Positions 11,303 through 21,540 of a stretch of DNA of 64,000 bases are shown one piece after another. Source of the stretch: Mixophyes australis (Eukaryota > Chordata > Amphibia > Anura > Limnodynastidae); contig JAVHZZ010000003.1 in the NCBI GenBank assembly GCA_036250195.1, forward strand, positions 297,939,565 to 298,003,564, read 5' to 3'. Each line of letters begins with the position of its first letter. The stretch's first letter is position 1. Under the pieces are notes generated by a model. It made no database searches. It was not told the origin of the DNA and was given only the letters and a program-made list of their open reading frames with translations. The position numbers and the translations under genes were made by a program.

Positions 11303-11655
11303 TGTCACGGGCACTAGGAGTTTTGACCCAGAATCTACCAGATGTTAGCTTTACTCACAAGAGGCGCGGAGTCTAACACGGTGGCGGGTCTTCTTCAGGA
11401 ACTCCCGCAAGGAAGTATGGATTTTAGCGGCTTCCACCGTACAGGTCGCGGCCTTCTGGGGAGTATGGTAAATGAGCGGGTACAGCTAGAGACAATAAGT
11501 ATAAGGATCTTGTTGAGCTGAATAGGAAGATGAATGCCAGGAGATATATATATATATATATAGTCTCTGAGTAGTAGAAACAGGGATAACACAGCGGAGA
11601 TGATGATGATGATCAGCAGTAACTGAAGATGAGAGGTACCATAGTACCTAGTATG
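11303..11655. mobile_element. LTR-A, left part
   Basis: Begins TGTCACGGGCACTAGGAG, the same first 18 or so bases as the LTRs of element C at 48089 and 53780. It is preceded by the target duplication GTCTT (11298-11302). Interrupted at 11656 by element B; the rest is at 18107-18703. The parts sum to about 950 bp with no internal coding region, so LTR-A was probably a solo LTR before element B entered. Contains a short (at)n run near 11546. Confidence 0.75.
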
Positions 11656-12394
11656 TGTTAGGAACCCCTCCAGCCGGCACGACACAACCTGGAATCTACT
11701 CTGCCAGTCAGGTGTTCACTGGAGCCCCTGATGGTGGGGACAGACTGGGCTGCAGACTGACAGAGGGTCGTGAAGTGTGTACCTGCTGGGGAGAACCCAA
11801 GCAAGCGGAGTGGAATCCAAGCAGAGGTCAGGGGCCGGCAGCAGACAACAGTACTAGTATACAAGCTGAGGTCAAAGGGTCACGAGCAGACAGGGAGGTC
11901 GGTATTCAAGCCAGAGGTCAGGGTCACGGGATACACAAGCAAAGTCCAAATCCAAGCCAAGGGTCATACACGGGTAAACAACAGCAAGTCCAATAGACAG
12001 GAACAAGGCAGAGAGCAGGTACAGCAGACTGGATACAGAGACTATAACCGGCAATGAGGCAGCAGACCTCATTGCCTTAAATACCCAGCTGAACCAATCA
12101 CAGGTTGAACACACTCCTGCAGGTTAATAAAGCAGTAACTAACAGAGCCAATCAGGGCTTGCCCCTGGCCTGCACAGTTGCAGGCTAATGCCTGTAATTG
12201 CCTCCCATAATCCGCCCATATTAATTAACCCACAGGCTGTTGAATGAACGCTGCGCCCGGCCTCCTCCTTTTGCCGGGACGCAGCGCTGAAGCGTCTCCT
12301 GGTTGCCCCGGCAACGGCCGGGTTATGGCCGGAAGTGACGTCCCGGTCGCCATAGCGACGGCAGGGACGCGGGTGAGTGAGTCGCGGCGGCTGG
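11656..12394 (-). repeat. Element B 3' LTR
   Basis: About 740 bp, starting TGTTAGGAACCCCTCC on the plus strand and matching 17434-18106 almost base for base. TATA-like 'ttaaata' is at 12077-12083, and 'tataaccggc' (12043-12052) marks the predicted transcript start. The pyrimidine-rich 'cacccccttgaggtgggg' just right of 12394 is the complement of the polypurine tract. Confidence 0.85.
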
Positions 12395-13844
12395 GCACCC
12401 CCTTGAGGTGGGGTCGAGGTCCCGGTTTTCTAGGGAATTTTTTGAAGAACTCCTTCAGTTTCTTTGGGGCATGGAGTTGTCTCCGCGGAACCCAAGATCG
12501 CTCTTCCAATCCGCGATTCCTCCATTGTACAAGGAAATGTACCTGTCCTTGAACTTTTTTAGAATCAAGGACCTTTTGAATCACAAATTTTTGTGGCCCA
12601 CTGGAACCTCTCCCAGGCACACTTGAAGACTGGGCTTGACCAGGATATAGTACCAGCTTCAACAGAGAACATCGAAATGTGTTGGGAATTCTCAACGAGC
12701 CCGGAATTTTTAACCTAAATGCGACGGGGTTCACCTGTTTGATGATAGGAAACGGCCCAATGAACTTAGGACCCAACTTCTTGCAAGGCTGTCTGAGCCT
12801 GATATTTTTTGTAGACAGCCACACTTTCTGGCCAACCTTAAGGGAGCAGGTGGTACGATGTCGGTCCGAATTTTTTTTTGCCACAAGTGAGGCTTGTCTC
12901 AATGATGAGTGAACTTTCTTCCAGATAACTCTGAGATCTCCTGCAGTGGAGCGGATCTCCTGGATACCAATGGACTGGAGTGAATACAGGGAGTTAGATC
13001 TGGGGTGAAAACCATAATTGCAGAAGAACAGAGAGATTTTAGTAGCTGAGTGACAGGAATTATTACAGGCAAATTCTGCCCAGGGTAACAAGGAAGACCA
13101 ATTATCGTGGAACTCCGATGTGTAGCATCGTAGAAACTTTTCTAGGGACTGGATAACCCTTTCAGTTTGCCCATTTGACTGAGGGTGGTAGGCGGATGAT
13201 AAACTGACCTTGATTCCGAGAAGGGTACAGAAGGATCTCCAGAATTGCGCTATAAACTGAGAACCCCGATCAGAGCCGATGTCAGTAGGGAGTCCATGGA
13301 GCCTGAAAATATGTTGAATGAATAAGAGAGCCAAATCCCGAGCAGAAGGCAGTTTGGTTAACGGAATAAAATGTGACATTTTGCTGAACCGGTCTACCAC
13401 GACCCAAATCGTGTTGTGTCCTGCAGAAGGTGGTAAATCCACTACAAAGTCCATAGACAAGTGAGTCCATGGTTTCGCAGGAGGGGCCAAAGGAACTAAT
13501 TGGCCTACTGGACGGATCCTAGGAACTTTGTTTCTAGCACAAATCTTACATGAGAGGACATGACTCTTGACGTCGGCAGACATGGATGGCCACCAGACCG
13601 TGCGGGAAAGGATTTCTAGCGTCTTGTAAATTCCAGGGTGCCCAGCAGCCCTACTGCAATGTGTTTCCGCAAGAACCGTCTTTCTTAAGTGGACTGGAAC
13701 AAAAAGTCGTTGCTGCGGAGTAGCATCTGGGGCTAATCTCTGGAATCTCTGAAGTGTGACACTCAGATCTTGGGTTAACCCAGCATGGATTACGGAAGGA
13801 GGAATAATAGGCTCCGGGTTAGTAACTGGAACATGGTGTGCCAT
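12395..13844 (-). pseudogene. Element B integrase and chromodomain
   Basis: The open frame runs from 13844 to 12225, its last part overlapping the LTR. In order it contains a zinc-binding region with CKIC, a catalytic core with MDFVVDLPPS, SDRGSQFI and SAYHPQSNGQTERV (D, D, E), a GPF region (LGPKFIGPFPI), and a chromodomain (VLDSKKVQGQVHFLVQWRN ... LEERSW). It would insert the DNA copy, the chromodomain guiding it to chromatin marks. The ATG at 13844 is not a true start: the frame is the tail of a pol polyprotein broken by the insertion at 13979-14812. Confidence 0.88.
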
Positions 13845-13978
13845 GAAACTCCTGGACAGAGCATCTGCCCGGACATTCTTGGAACCTGGTCTGTAGGTGA
13901 TCAGGAAATTAAACCGGGTAAAAAATAATGCCCAGCGGGCCTGTCTAGGGTTTAAACGCTTGGCTGACTGTATATATT

Positions 13979-14812
13979 CAAAAGTGGAAGCTGCTCAAAT
14001 CAATTTATAGGCCATAACAGGTGCTTGAAAGGGTGGGGTTATCCTGCAAGGAACATACACACAACATTTTTTCCCCCAGCACACTGCTATAGCCAGCAAC
14101 AGATCTGCCATTTCTACTGTAGATAAAAATGCAAAAGTCTTTGTTGCACACATTTGCAAATGTATGTTTAAGCCATCCGCCACGCCAAGGCGCTTTTGCT
14201 AATAGGATGGTCCTACTCTAAACAATGAGAGTCCCATATATTTGGGCCATACATATGTGTTTTTAAATTGAGAGCCAACTTACCAAAGAGGTACCCCAGA
14301 AGCCTCCAAACAGCAATTCAGTGCCAGTACTCCCTCTCAGCTACTGACACCAACATGCCTCTCAGACAAATACAAAAGTGGAAGCTGCTCAAATCAATTT
14401 ATAGGCCATAACAGGTGCTTGAAAGGGTGGGGTTATCCTGCAAGGAACATACACACAACATTTTTCCCCCAGCACACTGCTATAGCCAGCAACAGATCTG
14501 CCATTTCTACTGTAGATAAAAATGCAAAAGTCTTTGTTGCACACATTTGCAAATGTATGTTTAAGCCATCCGCCACGCCAAGGCGCTTTTGCTAATAGGA
14601 TGGTCCTACTCTAAACAATGAGAGTCCCATATATTTGGGCCATACATATGTGTTTTTAAATTGAGAGCCAACTTACCAAAGAGGTACCCCAGAAGCCTCC
14701 AAACAGCAATTCAGTGCCAGTACTCCCTCCCTCTTTTTATCTACAGTAGAAATGGCAGATCTGTTGCTGGCTATAGCAGTGTGCTGGGGGAAAAAATGTT
14801 GTGTGTATGTTC
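13979..14812. mobile_element. 834-bp insertion in pol with 15-bp duplication
   Basis: Flanked by 'ctgactgtatatatt' at 13964-13978 and 14813-14827. It contains two tandem copies (13979-14369 and 14370-14727) of a roughly 390-bp repeat, then an inverted copy of about 85 bp of it (about 14728-14812, complement of 14050-14135). The same repeat occurs alone at 47788-48060. A long duplication and an inverted end segment suggest target-primed retroposition with twin priming. The repeat family is not recognised and has no coding capacity. It separates RNase H from integrase. Confidence 0.8.
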
Positions 14813-14827
14813 CTGACTGTATATATT

Positions 14828-15272
14828 GCAAGTTCTTGTGGTCGGTAATGACAGAGATCTGATGCGAAGCACCCTCCAACCAATGCCGCCACTCCTCGAA
14901 AGCCCACTTGATTGCCAATAGTTCTCTATTACCGATGTCGTAGTTGGCTTCCACTGAAGAGAACTGACGGGAGAAATAGGCACATGGGTGTAGACGATTA
15001 GTATGAGGATCCTTCTGTGATAGGATGGCGCCGGCCCCGACGTCCGAGGCATCGACCTCAAGAACAAATGCTTTAGCTGGATCTGGATGTTTAAGGACCT
15101 CAGCTGAGATAAAGGCCTTTTTCAGGCTTTTGAATGAGGCTACTGCTTGAGACGACCAATTAGTTGGGTCCATTCCTTTACGGGTCAAAGCGACAATGGG
15201 AGCCACAATGTCAGCGAAGTTGTAAATGAACCTTCGATAATAATTGGAGAAGCCCAGAAACCTCTGTACCAC
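14828..15272 (-). pseudogene. Element B RT thumb and RNase H
   Basis: Contains [20 protein letters not shown] (end of the RT), then the RNase H region with [36 protein letters not shown] and VITDHKNL, which hold the first acidic residues of the Ty3 RNase H. The frame from 15272 runs into the insertion at 14812, where it ends in unrelated residues. The true continuation lies beyond 13978. Confidence 0.85.
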
Positions 15273-15279
15273 CTTTTAG

Positions 15280-15945
15280 ATTGTTGGGTTGTTCCCAATG
15301 CACAATAGCCTGCACCTTTGTTGAATCCATAGAAAATCCCTCAGAAGAGATTACGTAACCTAAAAAGGATACCTTCTGCACCTCAAACTCACACTTTTCC
15401 AGCTTGGCGTAGAGGTGGTTTTCTCGCAATTTTCGTAAGACTTGTTTGACGTGAGTCTGATGTGCGACTAAAGATTTGGAATAGATGAGGATATCATCTA
15501 AATAGACGACCACAAAACCACCCAGGAAGTCTCAGAGGACCTCGTTGATCAAGTCCTGGAACACTGCAGGCGCATTGCTGAGGCCAAACGGCATAACCAG
15601 GTACTCGTAGTGGCCAGAGTGCGTATTGAAAGCCGTCTTCCACTCATCTCCTTCTTTGATACGGATGAGATTATACGCTCCACAAAGGTCGATTTTAGTG
15701 AAGACAGTAGCCCCTCTTAACTGATCAAACAATACTGAGATGAGCGGAAGGGGATAGGTGTTCTTGACTGTGATAAGATTCAATCCCCGGTAGTCAATAC
15801 AGGGTCTTAACCCTCCGTCATTTTTTGATACAAAGAAGCATCCTGCTCCTACGGGAGATTTAGATGGCCTGATAAAGCCTTTCTCCAGGTTTTCATCGAT
15901 ATATTCCTGCATGGATTTTGTTTCTGGAGCAGAAAGGGAATACAA
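15280..15945 (-). pseudogene. Element B reverse transcriptase
   Basis: The frame 15945-15532 has the RT fingers and palm: [45 protein letters not shown] and [13 protein letters not shown]. The next frame, 15513-15211, carries the catalytic VVYLDDILIYS and SFLGYVIS. A frame change or stop near 15515-15530 separates them, and another lies near 15275. All RT catalytic aspartates are present, so the damage is confined to the reading frame. Confidence 0.88.
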
Positions 15946-16011
15946 ACGCCCCTTAGGTAACTTGGAACCAGGAATAAGTTCGATGGCACAGTCAAAGTCA
16001 CGATGTGGCGG

Positions 16012-16530
16012 TTAGGTATCAGCAGCCTTCTTGGAGAACACGTCCCAGAACTCATGATACTGTGAGGGAAGCCGCTCCGGAATAGGCTGAATCATACGCA
16101 GAGACAGTGACAAGCAAGACTGTGTACAATAAGTACTCCACTGGACAATCTCTCCTTTTACCCAGTCTATGACAGGGTTATGACAGGAAAGCCATGGGTG
16201 GCCCAAGATCAAAGGAACCAACGAACAATCGATCAGGAAGAAGGTGATTGACTCAGAATGGAGAGCTCCGATCTTCAACTGTAGTGGCGGGGTCTCCCAG
16301 GAAATCTTGCCACCAGGCAACGGACTTCCGTCTAAGCCACAGACAGTAATAGCAGATTTGAGTTTTACCATCGGAATTCCGGCAGAGCAGGCAAACCCGA
16401 TATCAAGGAAGTTGCCTGCAGCTCCGCTATTAATGAAGGCCGACAGGTCCACAGAGCGAGCCCGGAAGGTGAGCTGTGCAGGGATTAATACAGCATTTTT
16501 CGGGGAGATAATTTGCAGACCTAGGTGAAC
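16012..16530 (-). pseudogene. Element B protease, catalytic Asp lost
   Basis: Aspartic protease domain. The active-site stretch reads FINSGAAGNFL, where element C has LIDSGAAGNFI, so the catalytic aspartate is asparagine (GAT to AAT). ILGHPWL, the second conserved motif, is intact. The frame stays open upstream of the ATG at 16452, past the gag stop, in the -1 frame relative to gag. Pol was therefore probably made by -1 frameshifting. I saw no canonical slippery heptamer at the overlap. Confidence 0.83.
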
Positions 16531-16544
16531 TTTCCCCTCATTCC

Positions 16545-17399
16545 CTAGGCATGGTCTTTTCCTGACTTATTTGGGCAGGAAAGGGAGAAGTGGCCTTTTA
16601 TGCCACAGTAGAGACATAGACCTTGCGAACGTCTCCTGTCTCTTTCCTCAGAAGAGAGACGATATGCTCCTAATTGCATAGGCTCCTCATCATCCGTGGA
16701 AACAGGAATCAGAACAGATGGAGGAGAAGATGCCTCTTTTTCAGTTTTTCGCTCTTTAATTCTCCTGTCAATTTTAATGGAGAGGTGCATCAGATCCTCC
16801 AGTGAGGTAGGAGACGGATATTGCACCAAAGAGTCTTTGATTTGTTCTGACAGGCCTAAACGAAACTGACTGCGTAAGGCAGGGTCATTCCATCCGCTAT
16901 CAGATGACCATCTACGAAATTCCGCGCAGTATTCTTCTGCCGACCGCCGGCCTTGTTTCAAAGCCCGTAGATGAGCTTCCGCGGAGGCAACTCGATCCGG
17001 GTCATCATACAGTAGACCCAATGCCTCAAAGAAAGAGTCTACGGACTGCATGGCAGGACTGGACTGCGGCAAAGAAAAAGCCCAGGACTGGGGGTCACCT
17101 TGTAGGAGGGAAATGATGATCCCGACTCTTTGATGCTCTGAACCGGAGGAACGGGGTCTCAACCGGAAATAGAGCTTGCAACTTTCCCTGAAATACCGGA
17201 ACAGAGATCTATTTCCAGAGAAGCGATCCGGCAAATTCATCTTAGGTTCACAGGAGGAACTTGGAGTGGGTTGAGAAGTTTTTGCGGCTTCTTCTTGAAC
17301 CGACAGACGCTCAGCCAATCCCTGGATCATCTGATACAAGGACTCAACATGGGCTGCTAAGGCCTGTGCTGGAGACGGTGTGGATCCGCTTCCATCCAT
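16545..17399 (-). CDS. Element B Gag (284 aa, intact frame)
   Basis: Starts 35 nt inside the left edge of the 5' LTR at 17399 and is open to 16545. An N-terminal coiled-coil-like stretch (about residues 10-45) leads to the capsid-like region (PDRFSGNRSLFRYFRESCKL, QSWAFSLPQ, EEYCAEFRRWSSDSGW), then a basic segment and one CCHC knuckle, CLYCGIKGHFSLSC, near the C-terminus. This is the compact Gag of the sushi-type chromoviruses, from which mammalian RTL/PEG10-type genes derive. The frame has no stop, but the rest of the element is dead and there is no sign of domestication. Confidence 0.87.
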   Translation of the reverse strand: MDGSGSTPSPAQALAAHVESLYQMIQGLAERLSVQEEAAKTSQPTPSSSCEPKMNLPDRFSGNRSLFRYFRESCKLYFRLRPRSSGSEHQRVGIIISLLQGDPQSWAFSLPQSSPAMQSVDSFFEALGLLYDDPDRVASAEAHLRALKQGRRSAEEYCAEFRRWSSDSGWNDPALRSQFRLGLSEQIKDSLVQYPSPTSLEDLMHLSIKIDRRIKERKTEKEASSPPSVLIPVSTDDEEPMQLGAYRLSSEERDRRRSQGLCLYCGIKGHFSLSCPNKSGKDHA

Positions 17400-17422
17400 C
17401 GCAACTTCGTCTTAGTGTGTAA

Positions 17423-17432
17423 GCCGGTTATA
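17423..17432 (-). promoter_or_regulatory. Element B putative self-primer binding site
   Basis: Plus strand 'gccggttata', one base from the 5' LTR edge (17434). The minus-strand 'tataaccggc' recurs on the plus strand at 17821-17830 inside the 5' LTR. The transcript 5' end (GCCGGTTATA), 31 nt downstream of the TATA box (17855-17861), could therefore pair with it. The site does not begin with TGG, unlike the common tRNA primer sites. Confidence 0.75.
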
Positions 17433-17433
17433 A

Positions 17434-18106
17434 TGTTAGGAACCCCTCCAGCCGGCACGACACAACCTGGAATCTACTCTGCCAGTCAGGTGTTCACTGG
17501 AGCCCCTAATGGTGGGGACAGACTGGGCTGCAGACTGACAGAGGGTCGTGAAGTGTGTACCGGCTGGGGAGAACTCAAGCAAGCGGAGTGGAATCCAAGC
17601 AGAGGTCAGGGGCCGGCAGCAGACAACAGTACTAGTATACAAGCTGAGGTCAAAGGGTCACGAGCAGACAGGGAGGTCGGTATTCAAGCCAGAGGTCAGG
17701 GTCACGGGATACACAAGCAAAGTCCAAATCCAAGCCAAGGGTCATACACGGGTAAACAACAGCAAGTCCAATAGACAGGAACAAGGCAGAGAGCAGGTAC
17801 AGCAGACTGGATACAGAGACTATAACCGGCAATGAGGCAGCAGACCTCATTGCCTTAAATACCCAGCTGAACCAATCACAGGTTGAACACACTCCTGCAG
17901 GTTAATAAAGCAGTAACTAACAGAGCCAATCAGGGCTTGCCCCTGGCCTGCACAGTTGCAGGCTAATGCCTGTAATTGCCTCCCATAATCCGCCCATATT
18001 AATTAACCCACAGGCTGTAGAATGAACGCTGCGCCTGGCCTCCTCCTATTGCCGGGACGCAGCGCTGAAGCGTCTCCTGGTTGCCCCGGCAACGGCCGGG
18101 TTATGG
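17434..18106 (-). repeat. Element B 5' LTR (outer end missing)
   Basis: Nearly identical to 11656-12330. Homology stops after 'cggccgggttatgg', where LTR-A sequence resumes. The TATA box complement 'ttaaata' lies at 17855-17861. Confidence 0.85.
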
Positions 18107-18703
18107 GTGCAGATAGAATATAGAGTAGCATGGAGCGGTCTGCGGCTGACAGGTATTACCACTTGCGTGGAGTAGAGACTTGTCCAGGTGCAGATAAAAT
18201 ACAGAGTAGCATGGAGCGGTCTGCGGCTGACAGGTATTACCACTTGCATGGAGTAGAGACTTGCCCAGGTGCAGATAGAATACAGAGCAGTGTGGAGCGG
18301 TCTGCGTCTGACAGGTATTACCACTTGCGTGGAGTAGAGACTTGTCCAGGTGCAGATAGAAAACAAGGTAACATGGAGCGGTCTGCGGCTGACAGGTATT
18401 ACCACTGGCGTGGAGTAGAGACTTGTACAGGTGCAGATAGAGTACACGATAGCGTCCACAGCAAACAGGAATCATAAACAGGAACAAGGAACTCCTTAGT
18501 TACCTCAACAGAATGAGAACCAAGAACAGGCAAAGGTAGTAGAGCAGCAGGAGTCTTAAATATTGAGCAGTACCTAATCATCCAATGAGGAGAAGAGCAA
18601 GGTTTTAACAGTCTTTAGGTCTGCACATGCGCAGACCCCTGGTCAAGATGGCGGACGGCCGCGGCGTCTTGAGCCAGAGGAACTAAGAGTCCAGTGAGTG
18701 ACA
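18107..18703. mobile_element. LTR-A, right part, with 81-bp tandem repeats
   Basis: Contains about four units of 81 bp (18107-18440; core 'gagcggtctgcggctgacag', 'gtggagtagagacttgtcca'). It ends GTGAGTGACA at 18703 like the element C LTRs, then the second GTCTT (18704-18708). Reading frames on both strands across the array are repeat translations. Confidence 0.75.
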
Positions 18704-18708
18704 GTCTT

Positions 18709-20116
18709 TACAAGATGTTGATAGCTCTTGGATCCTGGCGAAGCGAATTAAGTCCTAGATCTACAATTACAATATAGTTAGCGGATTTGCTTAGTTTATT
18801 TCATCCTTCAATTTCTTTAGCTACTTCTCAAAAGGTATAATTAAGGCAATCACTTGACTCAAGCTAACCGTGTCTGCACTCTCTTCAAAGGTGACTACTT
18901 CGCTGAACTAAAGTACATTCCCCTCAAATTCTAGTCTTCTTGCAGGGGCTGTATTCTCCTACATACTGTTGCAGAATCCCAAAAATGACCATAATTTTTT
19001 CGGGACACAGACAGCACCTCCTGCATGTCATTGTCATTTTTTAAAAAGTTCTGTAACACCAAGTTGATTGTGTGAGCAAACAGGAAATGTGATGGAATTC
19101 CCCCCGCTGTAATGGTGCAACAATATTGGTGGCTTTATCAGAAATCACATATCCTCAGGAGAGTCCAAGCAGGATTATCCATGTTGCAATGAAATCCCTT
19201 ACTTTTTGTAACAGATTGTCAGCTGTATGCCTCTTAGTGAAGCTGCTGATACACAGAGTAGCCTACTTCTCAAAACTGTGACGTACTTGGGTACATGCTG
19301 CTGCTGTTCCTGCTGGTTAAGGCAAATCATCAACCCAGTCGGCTATCACAGTCATATAATCTTTAGTTTGCCCAGTTCCGCTTGTCCCCATATCTGTGGT
19401 TAAGTGTACAGTGGGTAGAATGGCATTTTGTAGCCCAATAATTACATTTTTATGAACTTTCTGGTAGAGGTGAGGAATAGAGGGTAGAGGTGTCGTGATG
19501 GAATTTGGTAATAGGGACAGAAGACCTCAAGAAACTGTCTGAAACTAGCTGCATTAATAGTGGACATTGGACGCAGATCTAATACTAGCATAGTCCCAAT
19601 GGCGTCTGTGATCCGTTTTGTGACTAGGTGACAACTTTCTGACTTTCTTCCTCTAGCAAAGGATTGTTTAACTGTCAATTGTTGTAAACTACTAGTAGTA
19701 TTTTTCTGGGTTGACGATCGACCCCCAGCAGCATTAGCAGCAGAGGGACTAGCGCTCAATAATTCTTCAGAGGAATCATGGTTAGTGGAGGAATCATCTA
19801 GCCTTAGCAACTTGGATGCAGGACTAACTCCCATCACTTGTGAGGATATTGATGATGACAGTGTTGGGGGTGTAGATTGCAGGTGCTGGGATCTAGATGA
19901 GAGAAGGGAGGTAGATGATGCTTGACTGCTTGTTGTTATTTTTTTAATATAAGTTCCTGATTTTCCCAACAGCTTTCCATGAACTCGCTTCAAATACCGT
20001 AACATGGATGAGGATCCTAGATGGTAAAGGTCCCTAACTCTACTGAGTGTGGCTTTAAAAATGCTACAAATGGCTAGATAACTGTTGTCAGGATTTGTGC
20101 AAAAATAATTCCACAC
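18709..20116 (-). pseudogene. hAT transposase N-terminal half
   Basis: The frame 20116-19442 (224 aa) begins with a BED-type zinc-finger remnant (WNYFCTNPDNSYLAICSIF ... SSSMLRYLKRVH), has a serine-rich linker, then the hAT block KQSFARGRKSESCHLVTKRI, AIGTMLVLDLRPMSTINAAS and FCPYYQIPSRHLYP. Below 19442 the homology continues in broken frames. The second zinc-ligand cysteine spacing looks altered. The C-terminal part is at 10975-11297, beyond the LTR insertion. Frameshifted and inactive. Confidence 0.78.
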
Positions 20117-20903
20117 ATAAGAGGTGGATTTTTGGTCTTATTCACAGGCATAACAATGTCCTTTTTCTTATCACTGGCAAGAACTGCTGCAATCTTTGTT
20201 TGAAAATGTATGAAAATAATAGTGTCCCCAGTATATCATCTGGGAAAGGCGATGTAAAAGTACATAGTCTTTTTAAATCTGGGAAAAAAACACACACCGA
20301 ACATTTTTTTACCGTGTTGAAGCGAAAAAGAAGTGTAACTGAGGAAAAGTTAAGTGCCGATAAAAAAAAATTGCCAACATGCCATTCTACACATGCATTG
20401 GCAAAGAAAGAATGAGGCCTTCGCCTTTCTCTATTAGTGGCAGATCCAAAAATGTTACCGAGCCTTCTTCTTATAAGGTCACTCGTGACCAAGCAAGACC
20501 AAGTAATTTGGAGTCTGAAAGTGGTGCACAACTACTGTTACGCATCAAAACCGAGCTGCAAGAAAACAGTAAGGCATTAGAGGATAATGTATGCTCTGAA
20601 TCAGAAATGACAACAATCCCTGTGGAGAGTCCATCCACCAGTGGGATGTCTAATCGTGAGCATTCTGTTAGTGTACCCATAAAGAAGGGCCCTTTCAGCA
20701 GTTCTGCTGATGTGTACCTGAACAGCCTGAGTGTAGCCGGTGATACACAAATTGAGGATGCCACTTTGGAAATAGAGGAGGATGAGGGGGAGATTTGTGG
20801 AGGTGACGAGGGCGCTAATGAGGATGTTGATGATTATGATGCAGACAGATACCAAATTGCCTTTCTCAATTTCTATTTATATTCTAGATTATATAACTGC
20901 TGA
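20095..20903 (+). CDS. Unrecognised hAT-associated frames, opposite strand
   Basis: Two overlapping plus-strand frames (20095-20415 and 20379-20903), divergent from the transposase. The first has SSGKGDVKVHSLFKSGKK, shared with the frame at 10001-10246, and a lysine-rich end. The second (174 aa) has a serine/threonine-rich middle (VESPSTSGMS) and a strongly acidic C-terminus (ATLEIEEDEGEICGGDEGAN). I do not recognise a domain. They could be a second gene of this hAT family or part of a second, inverted transposase copy. Whether they are expressed is unknown. Confidence 0.35.
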
Positions 20904-20929
20904 ATAGTTTTCTATTTTACTCCTAGGGG

Positions 20930-21540
20930 AGAGGGGATCTGATGCAGACAGATACCAAACTGCCTTTGTCAATTTCTTTTAATATTCTAATTCTACAGTC
21001 TATGCAGGCTGCTTCTTTTCTATTTTAATACAAGTGGATGGGGGGGGTCTGATGCAGACAGATACCAAACTTCCTTTGACAATTTATTTTAATATTCTAA
21101 TTCTACAAGTGCAGGCTGCTTCTTTTCTATTTTAATACAAGTGGATGGGGGGGGGGTCTGATGCAGACAGATACCAAACTGCCTTTGTCCATTTCTTTTA
21201 ATATTCTAATTCTACAGTCTATGCAGGCTGTTTTTTTTCTATTCAACTACAAGTGGAGGTCGGGGGGGTCATAGACAGCCACCAAACTACCTTTGTCCAT
21301 TTATTTTTTATATTGTTCAGTCTATCCAGGCTGCTTTTTTTCTATTCAACTACAAGTGGAGGGCAGGGGAAGCATAGACAGCCACCAAACTACCTTGGTC
21401 CATTTATTTTTTATATTGTTCAGTCTATCCAGGCTGCTTTTTTTCTGTTCAACTACAAGTGGAGGGCGGGGGAGGGGGGGAACAATAGAGACAGAAACCA
21501 AACTGCCTTTGTCCATTTCTTTAGATATTTATCTATAAGT
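20930..21540. repeat. About 110-bp tandem repeats
   Basis: Five or six units, each with 'agacagataccaaactgcct', 'tttgtcaatttcttttaa', 'tatgcaggctgcttcttt' and a G-run after 'acaagtgga'. The first unit overlaps the 3' end of the plus-strand frame at 20903. Later units are shortened. Sub-terminal in the hAT element. Confidence 0.85.

Larger units (their letters stand above)
11656..18106 (-). mobile_element. Element B: Ty3 chromovirus (Tf1/sushi-like), nested in LTR-A
   Basis: Minus-strand LTR retrotransposon. Order in the transcript sense: 5' LTR (18106-17434), putative self-primer site (17432-17423), gag, protease, reverse transcriptase, RNase H, integrase, chromodomain, purine tract, 3' LTR (12394-11656). 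The 5' LTR lacks roughly its first 70 bp compared with the 3' LTR, so no target duplication can be checked. Pol is broken by an 834-bp insertion and several frame changes. The chromodomain and the gag with a zinc knuckle place it with vertebrate chromoviruses, the group that includes sushi elements. Confidence 0.9.

Noticed and set aside
12225..12394. C-terminal extension of the element B integrase frame into the LTR
   Set aside because: Residues past the chromodomain and basic tail are encoded by the LTR; they may be read through but are not a conserved domain.
16545..17399. Element B Gag as a domesticated RTL/PEG10-like host gene
   Set aside because: It sits in a recognisable retrotransposon with LTR and pol, and nothing indicates selection or host splicing.
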